Source of the DNA: an uncultured Pelagibacteraceae bacterium
GTDB taxonomy: Bacteria; Pseudomonadota; Alphaproteobacteria; Pelagibacterales; Pelagibacteraceae
Assembly: GCA_902578315.1 (NCBI GenBank)
Contig: CACHCL010000001.1
Coordinates: 62,001-126,000 of the forward strand
Direction: 5' to 3'
Length of the DNA stretch: 64,000 nt
Positions 46,324-55,934 of this stretch are shown in pieces (position 1 is the first letter of the stretch; every line of letters begins with the position of its first letter). The notes below the pieces were generated by a model. It saw only the letters and a program-made list of their open reading frames with translations. It was not told where the DNA came from and made no database searches. Position numbers and translations under genes: made by a program.

Positions 46324-47546
46324 ATTTTAAAGTTATTTATCAAATCTATAGATGATTTTAATCCATCTTCATGAAATCCGTAACCAAAATAACTTCCACA
46401 AAACCAAGTTCTTTTTTTTCCTTGTATTAATTTTAGATCTTTTTGAAGTGCGGTATTCTTTGAATTCAAATATGGGTGTGTAAAATCAACTTTTTTTATA
46501 ATAGAATTTTCGTTGATTTTACAAATAGGGTTTAAAGTTAAAAAATAGTCTTTAGATGTATCTAAATTTTGTAGTTTGTTTAACCAATAAGTAATACATG
46601 TCTTTTCTCCATCTGAAACAGAATTCCAACTAGACCAGGCCCTTTTTTTGAGGGGCATAAGTCTCTTATCAGTATGTAAATAAGCCTCATTCTTTACGTA
46701 ATTAAATTTTTCCAATATATTTTTTTCTTGTTCCGTTGGTTTTTCTATCATTCTTAAACTTTGGTCTGCATGGGAAGCTAGAACTACTTGATCATAGTCA
46801 ACATATTCATTGCCAATAATTACCCTGATATTATCATCGCTTCTAATTAATTTATCTACTTTATAATTTTTAAAAATTTCTCCACTAATTTTATCTGTTA
46901 CTTTTTTTACATAAGCTCTACTTCTATTTGAAACTGTGTACCATTGCGGTCTATTTTTAAATTTAAATAAACCATGATTAGTAAAAAAATTTAAAAAAAA
47001 TTTTAATGGCATTTCCTTTGCATTATTAAATGGCATCGACCAGATAGCAGCAACCATGGGAATTAGGTGATACTCGATAAAGTATTTTGATAACTTTTTT
47101 TTATTAAGAAAATTTCCTAAAGTCTCTTCTTTAATTTCACTTTCAAGTAATTTTGGAGCAGTTTTATAAAATGAAATTATCTCTCTAATCATATATAAAA
47201 ATTTTAAATTAAGAAGATTTAATTTATTAGCAAAAATACCGCCTAAACCAGTTCCGCTATATTCAACATTAGTATTCTTAATTGATACAGAAAATGACAT
47301 GTCGCTTTTTTCATAAGGAACTTTTAGTTCATTAAAAAAATTTACTAAATTTGGATAAGTAACCTCATTAAAAACAATAAAGCCTAGATCTACTGGAATA
47401 ATCTTATCATCTTCTTTTATTTCGTAGGTAAAAGAATGACCTCCAAAATGATCTTCTTTTTCGTAAAGATCAACTTTATATTTTTTTGAGAGAAAATATG
47501 CGGAAGATAATCCTGAGATACCTGAGCCGATAACAGCGATTTTCAT
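46320..47546 (-). CDS. FAD/NAD(P)-dependent amine-oxidase-like protein
   Basis: KIAVIGSGISGLSSAYFLSKKYKVDLYEKEDHFGGHSFTYE; FCGSYFGYGFHEDGLKSS. Confidence 0.92.
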   Translation of the reverse strand: MKIAVIGSGISGLSSAYFLSKKYKVDLYEKEDHFGGHSFTYEIKEDDKIIPVDLGFIVFNEVTYPNLVNFFNELKVPYEKSDMSFSVSIKNTNVEYSGTGLGGIFANKLNLLNLKFLYMIREIISFYKTAPKLLESEIKEETLGNFLNKKKLSKYFIEYHLIPMVAAIWSMPFNNAKEMPLKFFLNFFTNHGLFKFKNRPQWYTVSNRSRAYVKKVTDKISGEIFKNYKVDKLIRSDDNIRVIIGNEYVDYDQVVLASHADQSLRMIEKPTEQEKNILEKFNYVKNEAYLHTDKRLMPLKKRAWSSWNSVSDGEKTCITYWLNKLQNLDTSKDYFLTLNPICKINENSIIKKVDFTHPYLNSKNTALQKDLKLIQGKKRTWFCGSYFGYGFHEDGLKSSIDLINNFKI

Positions 47547-47555
47547 TAAAAGAGA

Positions 47556-50423
47556 TTAAGCAGCTTCATCTTTATATTCATCCATTGAAGGACATGAACA
47601 TACTAAATTTCTATCTCCGAAAACGTTATCTACTCTAGCAACTGGTGCCCAATATTTATTGTTTTTTACATACTCAGTGGGGAAAGCCGCTTCCTCTCTT
47701 GAGTAAGCATGCTTCCACTCGCTGGAAGCTAATTCGATATAAGTATGAGGTGCGTTTTTCAGCGGATTATCAATTTTGTCAAACTTTGATGACTCCACTA
47801 AATTAATTTCTTTTTTAATTTTTATAAGTGCATTACAAAATTTATCAATCTCCTCCAAATTTTCACTTTCAGTCGGCTCAATCATAATTGTACCAGCAAC
47901 AGGCCAAGACATTGTTGGAGCATGGTAGCCAAAATCAATCAGTCTTTTTGCTAAATCCTCCTCAGAGATTCCTGAACTTGCTTTTATTGGTCGGATATCA
48001 ATTATACATTCATGTGCAACATTTCCATTTTTGCCAGTATAAAGAACTTTGTAATCTTTGGATAATTTTTTTGAAATGTAATTTGCATTTAAAATTGAAA
48101 CTTGTGAGGCTTTTTTCAATCCCTCAGCACCCATCATCTTTATATACATCCAGGATATTGGAAGTATGCTTGAACTACCCCAAGGTGCAGCTGATACAGC
48201 TCCCATTCCATTGTTAGGGCCTGCCTCTTTAATAATTTCATGTGTTGGTAAAAAATCAGCTAGATGCTTAGCGCAAGCAATTGGGCCCATTCCTGGTCCG
48301 CCTCCACCGTGAGGTATGCAAAATGTTTTATGTAAATTAATATGACAAACATCTGGTCCAAATTTTCCTGGTTTTGCAATACCTACAAGTGCGTTTAGAT
48401 TTGCACCATCCATATAAACTTGTCCGCCATGCTTATGAATTACTTCACAAATATCCATAATTTTTTCTTCAAATACTCCGTGAGTAGAGGGGTAAGTAAC
48501 CATTAAAGCAGCTAAGTCTTTTGAGTGTTTTTCAGCTTTATTTTTAAGGTCGTCTATATCCACGTTTCCATCTTCGTCACAATTGACTACAACAACTTTC
48601 ATCCCACACATTTGGGCACTTGCTGGATTAGTTCCATGAGCTGAGTCCGGAATTAGACAAACGTTACGATTTTCTTGTTTGTTATTTTTATGGAATTTTC
48701 TTATAGTCATTAGACCTGCATACTCTCCTTGAGCCCCAGAGTTAGGCTGTAAAGAAACTGCGTCATATCCAGTAATTTCTTTCAGATCGTTTATTAGATC
48801 ATTAAAAAGAATTTTATAACCCTCCATTTGATTTGTAGGAACAAAAGGATGTGGAAGTGAAAACTCTTTCCAAGTAATAGGAATTAATTCGGCTGTTGCA
48901 TTGAGCTTCATTGTACAAGATCCTAAAGCAATCATTGATCTATTAAGTGCAATATCACAATCTTCTAGTTTCTTTAGATATCTTAACATCTCAGTTTCAG
49001 AATGGTATTTGTTAAAAACTGGATGAGTTAAGTATTTTGAAGTTCTTAAAAGATTTTTTGGAAGATTATCTAGTTCAACCTTAACTTCTTGTTTAATTAC
49101 TTTAGTTATTCCAAATATTTTTAACAATAAGTTTACATCATCAAGTTTTTTTGCTTCATCAAACGCAACAGATAAATGATGTTTATCAACTTTTCTAAGG
49201 TTTATATTCTCTTTTAGTGCAGCCTCAAAAATAGGATTTGTTTTTTCGTTGGTTTTAATCGTAACGGTATCGAAGAAATGATCTGATAGAATTTTATAAC
49301 CGCTTGCTTTAACATTATCAGCAAAGATTTTTGCTAACTTGGAAGTTCTATTCGCAATTTTAAGTATTCCTTCAGGTCCATGATAAATTACAAAAGCAGC
49401 AGAAATGATAGCCAATAAAGCTTGAGCAGTACAAATATTGCTTGTTGCTTTATCTCTTCGAATGTGTTGCTCCCTAGTTTGTAAAGAAAGCCTGTAAGCT
49501 TTTTTTCCGTGTCTATCTTTTGAAACGCCTATTATTCTTCCTGGCATTGATCTTTTAAATTCCTCTTTTGTAGCAAAAAACGCAGCATGAGGCCCACCGT
49601 AACCCATTGGGATACCAAATCTTTGAGCACTACCGACAGCAATGTCAGCTCCAAGTTCAGCTGGAGTTTTTAATCTAGCTAAAGCTAATAAGTCACAAAC
49701 CAAAATAGCTTTTCCGTTTTTTTTGTGAATTTGACTGATGCTCTCACTAGGATCGTTTATCTCACCTAAAGTTCCCGGATAAGATAAAACACCGCAAATT
49801 ATATCTTCATTGATTTTTGAAAGTTCTTTTTTTTCATCACCAATGATCAATTCTAAACCAAAAGGATTTGTTCTAGTCTTTATGAGATCAATTGTCTGAG
49901 GATTACAATTGCTTGAAATAAATATTTTTTTTGAATTGGTCTTATCTAATCTCTGGCTTAATCCTACTGCCTCTGCTGTTGCTGTTGCTTCATCTAACAA
50001 AGAAGCATTAGCTATATCCATGCCCGTTAAGTCAATTATTGATTGTTGAAAATTTAAAAGCATTTCAAGACGACCTTGCGCCACTTCCGGTTGGTAAGGT
50101 GTATAAGATGTATACCATCCCGGATTTTCTAAAATATTTCTAAGAATTACATTAGGTGTAATAGAATTATAGTATCCCATTCCAATAAAATTTTTAAAGA
50201 TTTTATTTTTTTTAGATATAAATTTTAATTTTTTTAAAGCATCGTTCTCTGACATTGGCTGATCGATTTTAAGATCATCTTTTAATAAGATTTTTTCTGG
50301 CACAGTATTGCTCATTAGATCCTCTAATGATTTATACCCAACATATTGCAACATTTTGGACTGATCTTCTTCGGAAGGACCAATATGTCTTTTAATAAAT
50401 TCTTTTGAATTATCGTCAATCAT
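47556..50423 (-). CDS. gcvP: Glycine dehydrogenase (decarboxylating), P protein
   Basis: FIKRHIGPSEEDQ..., YTPYQPEVAQGRLEMLLNFQ, HINLHKTFCIPHGGGGPGMGPI. Confidence 0.98.
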   Translation of the reverse strand: MIDDNSKEFIKRHIGPSEEDQSKMLQYVGYKSLEDLMSNTVPEKILLKDDLKIDQPMSENDALKKLKFISKKNKIFKNFIGMGYYNSITPNVILRNILENPGWYTSYTPYQPEVAQGRLEMLLNFQQSIIDLTGMDIANASLLDEATATAEAVGLSQRLDKTNSKKIFISSNCNPQTIDLIKTRTNPFGLELIIGDEKKELSKINEDIICGVLSYPGTLGEINDPSESISQIHKKNGKAILVCDLLALARLKTPAELGADIAVGSAQRFGIPMGYGGPHAAFFATKEEFKRSMPGRIIGVSKDRHGKKAYRLSLQTREQHIRRDKATSNICTAQALLAIISAAFVIYHGPEGILKIANRTSKLAKIFADNVKASGYKILSDHFFDTVTIKTNEKTNPIFEAALKENINLRKVDKHHLSVAFDEAKKLDDVNLLLKIFGITKVIKQEVKVELDNLPKNLLRTSKYLTHPVFNKYHSETEMLRYLKKLEDCDIALNRSMIALGSCTMKLNATAELIPITWKEFSLPHPFVPTNQMEGYKILFNDLINDLKEITGYDAVSLQPNSGAQGEYAGLMTIRKFHKNNKQENRNVCLIPDSAHGTNPASAQMCGMKVVVVNCDEDGNVDIDDLKNKAEKHSKDLAALMVTYPSTHGVFEEKIMDICEVIHKHGGQVYMDGANLNALVGIAKPGKFGPDVCHINLHKTFCIPHGGGGPGMGPIACAKHLADFLPTHEIIKEAGPNNGMGAVSAAPWGSSSILPISWMYIKMMGAEGLKKASQVSILNANYISKKLSKDYKVLYTGKNGNVAHECIIDIRPIKASSGISEEDLAKRLIDFGYHAPTMSWPVAGTIMIEPTESENLEEIDKFCNALIKIKKEINLVESSKFDKIDNPLKNAPHTYIELASSEWKHAYSREEAAFPTEYVKNNKYWAPVARVDNVFGDRNLVCSCPSMDEYKDEAA

Positions 50424-50804
50424 TTAGCTAGGGTTCTCCTTACAAAATTTATCATATTCGTCTTTTGACATTAGAGAGTCATACTCACCTTTATCTTTTA
50501 TCTTTAGCTTAAAAAACCAACTGGCACCTTCAGGGTCAGTATTTACGCTCCCAGGATCATCAGCAATGGCTTTATTTCCCTCAGTAATTTCTCCAGAAAT
50601 AGGAGAATAAACATCACTCGCAGCTTTAGTAGACTCTACAACAGCTGCTTGACCTTCTTTTTCTACAGCTTTACCTGCATCAGGAACCTCCACAAAAACA
50701 ATGTCACCGAGCATTTCTGTTGCATGCTTAGTTATTCCTACTGTAGCAACGTCTCCGTCTAGTGAAACCCATTCATGTTTTTTAGAAAATTTTTTTTCAC
50801 TCAT
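50424..50804 (-). CDS. gcvH: Glycine cleavage system H protein
   Basis: [36 protein letters not shown]..., [18 protein letters not shown]. Confidence 0.97.
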   Translation of the reverse strand: MSEKKFSKKHEWVSLDGDVATVGITKHATEMLGDIVFVEVPDAGKAVEKEGQAAVVESTKAASDVYSPISGEITEGNKAIADDPGSVNTDPEGASWFFKLKIKDKGEYDSLMSKDEYDKFCKENPS

Positions 50805-50816
50805 ATTTGTTTCCCC

Positions 50817-51911
50817 TTATTTAACATAACTTTTTTTATAAAATGGAAGTTCAGAAATCTTACCCCCATATTTTTTTCCTCTTACTTCAAGCTGAATAGA
50901 TGTACCTATTTCAGAAAATTCTGATTTAACATATCCCATTGCAACTGGTGCGTTCACACTCGGACCAAAAGTACCGCTAGTAACGAATCCTATTTCATTA
51001 TTATCTGACGAAAAGATTTTCGTATTTTCTCTAGCTATAACTTTTCCATCTGGCTTTATACCAACTCTAATTTTTTCACTTCCGTTTGCTAATAAATTTT
51101 TTATTTTTTCCCATCCATTAAAGCCACCAACTTCTTTTCTTTTTTTAGCTATAGCCCATTTTAAATTAGCCTCTACTGGATTTATTTTTTCATTTAAATC
51201 ATGACCATATAAACACAGACCTGCCTCTAATCTTAATGTATCTCTAGCTCCTAAACCTATCGGTTTAACTTCATTTGAAATTAAGTAATCGATAAGCTTT
51301 TCAACTTTTGTGTTTGAAATTGAGATTTCAAAACCATCTTCACCTGTATATCCAGATCTTGTTACATAAAGATTTTCACCTTCATACTCAAAATTTTTTC
51401 CTGTCATAAATTTTAAATTAGCAACGCCTGGAATTAATTTTTCTAAAATCTCTACAGATTTAGGTCCTTGTAACGCTATTAAAGATAAATTGTTGTTTAA
51501 AAGATGTTTATGATTTTTTTTTAAAAATTGAGAAATTTGTTTTATATCATTTTCTTTACAAGCTGCGTTTAAGATTATACAAAAACCTTTTTTTGTTCTC
51601 GTAATAATTAAATCATCAATTATTCCACCTTCATTATTAAGTAAAAAAGAATATTTTGAATGATTAATTTTCAAATTTTTTAAATCTGCTGGTATAATTT
51701 TCTCTAATGACTCTATTAATGTTTCATCACCTTCTAAAAAAAATTGCCCCATATGTGAGACATCAAAAAATCCAGCATGTGTTCTTGTAGAAATATGCTC
51801 TTTAACAATACCATCTTTATATTGAATAGGCATTTCATAGCCAGCAAACGGAACAAACTTTGCTCCTAAATTTTTATGATAATTGTATAAAGCTGTTTTT
51901 TGTACTTCCAT
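50817..51911 (-). CDS. gcvT: Aminomethyltransferase, T protein
   Basis: GAKFVPFAGYEMPIQY, TRTHAGFFDVSHMGQ, TRSGYTGEDGFEI, GARDTLRLEAGLCLYGHDL. Confidence 0.97.
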   Translation of the reverse strand: MEVQKTALYNYHKNLGAKFVPFAGYEMPIQYKDGIVKEHISTRTHAGFFDVSHMGQFFLEGDETLIESLEKIIPADLKNLKINHSKYSFLLNNEGGIIDDLIITRTKKGFCIILNAACKENDIKQISQFLKKNHKHLLNNNLSLIALQGPKSVEILEKLIPGVANLKFMTGKNFEYEGENLYVTRSGYTGEDGFEISISNTKVEKLIDYLISNEVKPIGLGARDTLRLEAGLCLYGHDLNEKINPVEANLKWAIAKKRKEVGGFNGWEKIKNLLANGSEKIRVGIKPDGKVIARENTKIFSSDNNEIGFVTSGTFGPSVNAPVAMGYVKSEFSEIGTSIQLEVRGKKYGGKISELPFYKKSYVK

Positions 51912-51913
51912 AA

Positions 51914-52086
51914 TAACTCTTATCTAACCCCATCTGTCTATGTACCTGAGAGATTTAATCCTTCGGTGAGGCTTCCGCCTGCTTTCCAGAGTTATTAAGG
52001 TAACGGTCCTTTTGCCTGAGAGTTTCCGGGGTGGTTGCTCCTTCGGCGCCTATATGGTCTCTCCCGTTACGCAGAGGACTCTCCTC
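51914..52086 (-). promoter_or_regulatory. Tandem glycine riboswitch upstream of gcvT
   Basis: Minus strand GGAGAGTCCTCTGCGTAACGGGAGAGACC...GGCGCCGAAGGAGCAA...CTCTCAGGCAAAAGGACCG then second aptamer ...CACCGAAGGATTAAATCTCTCAGGTACATAGACAGATGGGG. Confidence 0.95.
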
Positions 52087-52117
52087 TAAATACAGTAAAA
52101 AGTCAAATGCAAATTAT

Positions 52118-52981
52118 TCAAGTCTTGCTATGTTTTTTATCAAAACCCTTCAATATTATTGCCGAAATAATGACTGCGCCACCTATAAATACACTAATTG
52201 GAGGAATTTCATTTAAAAATAACCATACCCAAAGAGGCGCACATAAAGTTTCCATCAACATCAAAATTCCAACTGTTGCTGACTCAACTGTTCTTGATCC
52301 GATTGTTATACAAATAAAGCTAACTGCTAATTGCGGAACTCCAAGAAGAAAACCCATCCATAGATCATGTTTAGTGAATTCAAAGGACTCTGCTAAGAAA
52401 AAACCGTAAATCAAACTAAATATTCCAGAATAAAAAATTGCCGGTACCATATCAACTTTGGTATTTTTTCTAATTATCATTACTAAAATTGCAAAATTTA
52501 TTGGGATTGCTAACGCCACTATGTTTCCAAATAACGATCCGCCTGAAATAGAATCTCCAACCATTATAATAATACCACTCATAGCAAGAAGGATTGATAT
52601 TAAGCCGATTAAAGAAACTTTTTCTTTTAGATAAAAATATCCAAATATTGCCAGAAACATAGTTTGTGTGCTTATAATAAAAACGACATTTGCTACAGTT
52701 GTATTACTCATTGCAACTACAAAAGCAACAAAGCTAAATGATAAAACAAAACCTCCTAATAAACCTGGAAGGCCAGACTCTTTAATAATATTAAAGGTAT
52801 TTTTTTTATAAGTTACAAAAAGAAAAACTATTAGAGCTAAAAGGAAAAAAAAAGATCTTAAAAATAATATTTGCCAAATACTTGCCTCTTCAAAAGATCT
52901 AATAATAAATCCCCCCCAGCTTAAACAAAAACCGCCAAATAAGAGTAGAATATAACCCGGTATTTTATATAAAAATTGCAT
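52118..52981 (-). CDS. EamA/DMT-family transporter
   Basis: 10-TM pattern with two EamA halves; GLPGLLGGFVLSFSFVAFVVAMSNTTVANVVFIISTQ. Confidence 0.88.
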   Translation of the reverse strand: MQFLYKIPGYILLLFGGFCLSWGGFIIRSFEEASIWQILFLRSFFFLLALIVFLFVTYKKNTFNIIKESGLPGLLGGFVLSFSFVAFVVAMSNTTVANVVFIISTQTMFLAIFGYFYLKEKVSLIGLISILLAMSGIIIMVGDSISGGSLFGNIVALAIPINFAILVMIIRKNTKVDMVPAIFYSGIFSLIYGFFLAESFEFTKHDLWMGFLLGVPQLAVSFICITIGSRTVESATVGILMLMETLCAPLWVWLFLNEIPPISVFIGGAVIISAIILKGFDKKHSKT

Positions 52982-54307
52982 TTAGAATTTTTTCAAAATA
53001 TTTTTAAAATAATATTGTAAAGTCAAAGATCTAAATATCATAAATAATAAAAGAGATAACCAAATACCGTGATTGTCTAGATATTTTGTTAAGAAGATCG
53101 ATACTCCAATATAACTCAAAACAGATGCAATCATTGCATTTCTAATTTCTTTTGTTTGTGATGCTCCGATAAATATTCCATCTAATTGATAACAAAAACA
53201 TGCAATTGGTGGAATTATAATTACCCATAAGATATGTTGAAAAGAAATATATCTTAAAATCTCAATATCAGTAATTATGTAAATTATTTCTTTAAAAAAT
53301 ACTAAATAAATTATTGATATAATAATAGCAGTGATAAAACTTACTTGAATAGAATTTCTAACAACTTCTAAAAAAGATTTTCGGTTTCTTCTCCCTATAG
53401 CGAAACCTACAATCCCTTCAGTCGAAAATGCATAAGCATCTAAGAAGAATGATGATAAAATTATAAATTGCATTAATATTGTATTAACTGCTAAATAATC
53501 TTCTCCAATTTTTGAACCAAGATAAGTTACCCATAGGAAAGCAAATGTGAGAAAAAAAGTTCTTATAAAAATATCTAAATTTATATTTAAAAGTTTGAGT
53601 AATTTAGATCTTACTACTAAATTTTCAAATTTAGGAATTACTTTGAATTTTTGAATAATAAAATTGTAAGTAAATATCGTGAAAATAATTAAGGTTATAT
53701 AACTTGAAATTAATGTTCCTAGAGCTACACCAAAAACTTTTAAATCATATGTTAAAACTAGTAGAGAACTAAAAATGATATTCAAACTTGATAGAACAAT
53801 TATTAAAAAACTTGAAATTTTAGTTTTTTGTATTCCTAGATAAAAACCAACTAAAACATAAATTATTAATTCTGCAGGAATTGAAAAAATTCTTACATTT
53901 AAATAAGTTTTTATTAACACCTCTGTTTCATCAGAGGGAGAAAAAAAATAACTTATTGCAATTTTTAAAGCCGGGAAGAAAATAATTATTATAAATGCTG
54001 CAATTAGAGCAAGGACTATATTTCTTAAAATCGTTTTTACTATCTCTCTATAATCACTTCTACCATAAGCCTGTGCAACTATTCCAACAGTCCCCATTCT
54101 TAAAAAACCAAAACTCCAAACAATCATTGTCATAACCGATGTAGCTATGCTGGTTGCTGCTAAATACTTGGTCTCGCTTAAATTTCCCATCAAACCTGTA
54201 TCAACCATTCCTACTAATGGAATAGCCATGTTTGAAAAAAAAACCGGTATGGACAACAAAATTATATGTTTTTTTGAAAATTTTGATGAGCTTTTTAACA
54301 GTTCCAT
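52982..54307 (-). CDS. MATE family efflux transporter (DinF-like)
   Basis: HIILLSIPVFFSNMAIPLVGMVDTGLMG, 12 TM. Confidence 0.9.
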   Translation of the reverse strand: MELLKSSSKFSKKHIILLSIPVFFSNMAIPLVGMVDTGLMGNLSETKYLAATSIATSVMTMIVWSFGFLRMGTVGIVAQAYGRSDYREIVKTILRNIVLALIAAFIIIIFFPALKIAISYFFSPSDETEVLIKTYLNVRIFSIPAELIIYVLVGFYLGIQKTKISSFLIIVLSSLNIIFSSLLVLTYDLKVFGVALGTLISSYITLIIFTIFTYNFIIQKFKVIPKFENLVVRSKLLKLLNINLDIFIRTFFLTFAFLWVTYLGSKIGEDYLAVNTILMQFIILSSFFLDAYAFSTEGIVGFAIGRRNRKSFLEVVRNSIQVSFITAIIISIIYLVFFKEIIYIITDIEILRYISFQHILWVIIIPPIACFCYQLDGIFIGASQTKEIRNAMIASVLSYIGVSIFLTKYLDNHGIWLSLLLFMIFRSLTLQYYFKNILKKF

Positions 54308-54354
54308 TTTATTCTTTAATATATCTTAATAACCTTATATACATTGATTCTCGA

Positions 54355-54972
54355 ATGTTAGAGCAAGTAATTATCTCAGTACAAATAATCCTCATAGATA
54401 TAGTTATGGCTGCGGATAACGCGATCATAATAGGTTTAATCGCTGCGGGATTTGCAACAGAAAATAGAAGAAAAATTATAGCATGGGGTGTTGCTGCAGC
54501 ATTCTTGTTTAGAATTGTTTTTGCATCCGGAGCTAATTATCTGTTTGAATTTGCTTGGATAAAAATCCTTGGCGGAGTTCTGCTTTTATGGGTAATTAAC
54601 AATTTAAGACAAGACTTTTTCGGTAAAAATAAAATTAAAACACCTCAACTAAAATCTGCCGAGACCAAAAGCTTTAGTGTTGGGGTTTATCAAGTCTTAA
54701 TTGCTGATCTTACATTAAGTTTTGATAATACTATTGCAGTAGTAGCCGCTTCCAAAGGGAATTTTCATTTAATGGTAATAGGTTTATTATTATCAGTATT
54801 TTTGATTGCCACTCTTGCTAGTTATTTTGCTGAATATATCAAAAAACATATGTGGCTTGGATATTTAGGTTTATTTGTAATTTTAGTAATTTCAATACAA
54901 TTAATAATTGGAGGGCTTGTAAGTTATGAAGTTCTTTCAATTAATGAAAAATATAAATTTTTATTCTTATAA
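54355..54972 (+). CDS. TerC family membrane protein
   Basis: VQIILIDIVMAADNAIIIGLIAAGF, ADLTLSFDNTIAVVAASKG; start reassigned from supplied ORF. Confidence 0.88.
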   Translation: MLEQVIISVQIILIDIVMAADNAIIIGLIAAGFATENRRKIIAWGVAAAFLFRIVFASGANYLFEFAWIKILGGVLLLWVINNLRQDFFGKNKIKTPQLKSAETKSFSVGVYQVLIADLTLSFDNTIAVVAASKGNFHLMVIGLLLSVFLIATLASYFAEYIKKHMWLGYLGLFVILVISIQLIIGGLVSYEVLSINEKYKFLFL

Positions 54973-55934
54973 TGTTAGACTTTTGTGTTATAGGGTCAGG
55001 TGTATCTGGCTCTACAATAGCTTATCTTCTCTCAAAAAAGTACTCTGTACATATTCTTGATAAAGCTAGAGGCCCAGGAGGACGCGCATCAAATAAAAGA
55101 TTTAAACAAAATTTAAGTTTTGACCATGGGGTTCAATATATTTCTCCAAAATCGAAAGAATTTTTAAAGTTTATAAAAACTCTTTGTAAAAAAAAAGAAG
55201 CAAAAATTTGGACTGGAAATCATTTAGATTTTACATTTGAAAAAAAAGAAATTTCAGAAAAATTTATTGGTATGAAAGGCAATAATTTTATTTCTAAATT
55301 TTATACCAAAAAAATAAAAAAAAATTTTCAATCTTCAGTCAAATCAATTTTTAATAATAAATTTTTCTGGGAAATAAAACTAGATAATGGTGAATATGTT
55401 CAAGCTAAGTCAATAATATTAACTTGTCCATTCCCTCAATCAAAAAAAATAGCAGGAAAATATTTAGAAAAAAAAATATCAAATTTAAAGATAAATATGG
55501 AGCCAAACATTACAACAATGTTAGCTTTTAAAAACCAAAAAGCTGTTCCTGTGAGTAGTATAAAATTTAACGATGATATTTTAACTTGGGCGGCTCATGA
55601 AAATAGTAAAAGTAGATTTAACTCTTCAAATTCTCTTTGGACATTGCAGTCCTCGGTTGAGTGGGCTAAAAAAAACATAAATCATTATAAAAAAAGTAAT
55701 AAAGCAGAAAATACTTTGATTTCAAAATTTTTAAACTTTACTGGGTATAAAAAAAATAAAATTATTTTCAAAAAAACACACGGATGGAAATATTCATATA
55801 ATTTAAATGGTTCACCTTTAAAAAGTTATTGGAACAAAAAATTGAGGTTAGGATTGTGCGCTGATTGGTTTATCGGTCCTAAAGTTGAAAATGCTTGGTT
55901 AAGTGCTAATGACTTGGCAAAGAAAATCAAATAA
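54972..55934 (+). CDS. Renalase-like NAD(P)/FAD-dependent oxidoreductase
   Basis: FCVIGSGVSGSTIAYLLSKKYSVHILDKARGPGGRASNKR, FDHGVQYIS, LGLCADWFIGPKVENAWLSANDLAKKI. Confidence 0.9.
   Translation: MLDFCVIGSGVSGSTIAYLLSKKYSVHILDKARGPGGRASNKRFKQNLSFDHGVQYISPKSKEFLKFIKTLCKKKEAKIWTGNHLDFTFEKKEISEKFIGMKGNNFISKFYTKKIKKNFQSSVKSIFNNKFFWEIKLDNGEYVQAKSIILTCPFPQSKKIAGKYLEKKISNLKINMEPNITTMLAFKNQKAVPVSSIKFNDDILTWAAHENSKSRFNSSNSLWTLQSSVEWAKKNINHYKKSNKAENTLISKFLNFTGYKKNKIIFKKTHGWKYSYNLNGSPLKSYWNKKLRLGLCADWFIGPKVENAWLSANDLAKKIK

Noticed and set aside
47888-48217. 109-aa ORF antisense to gcvP
   Set aside because: Shadow ORF within conserved gcvP.
52031-52409. Plus-strand ORFs over the gcvT leader and EamA gene
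   Set aside because: They run antisense through the glycine riboswitch and EamA coding sequence.
10502-54972. Two TerC paralogues (10502..11074 and 54355..54972) as a tellurite-resistance system
   Set aside because: TerC-family proteins are common standalone metal-ion/membrane proteins; no other ter genes present.
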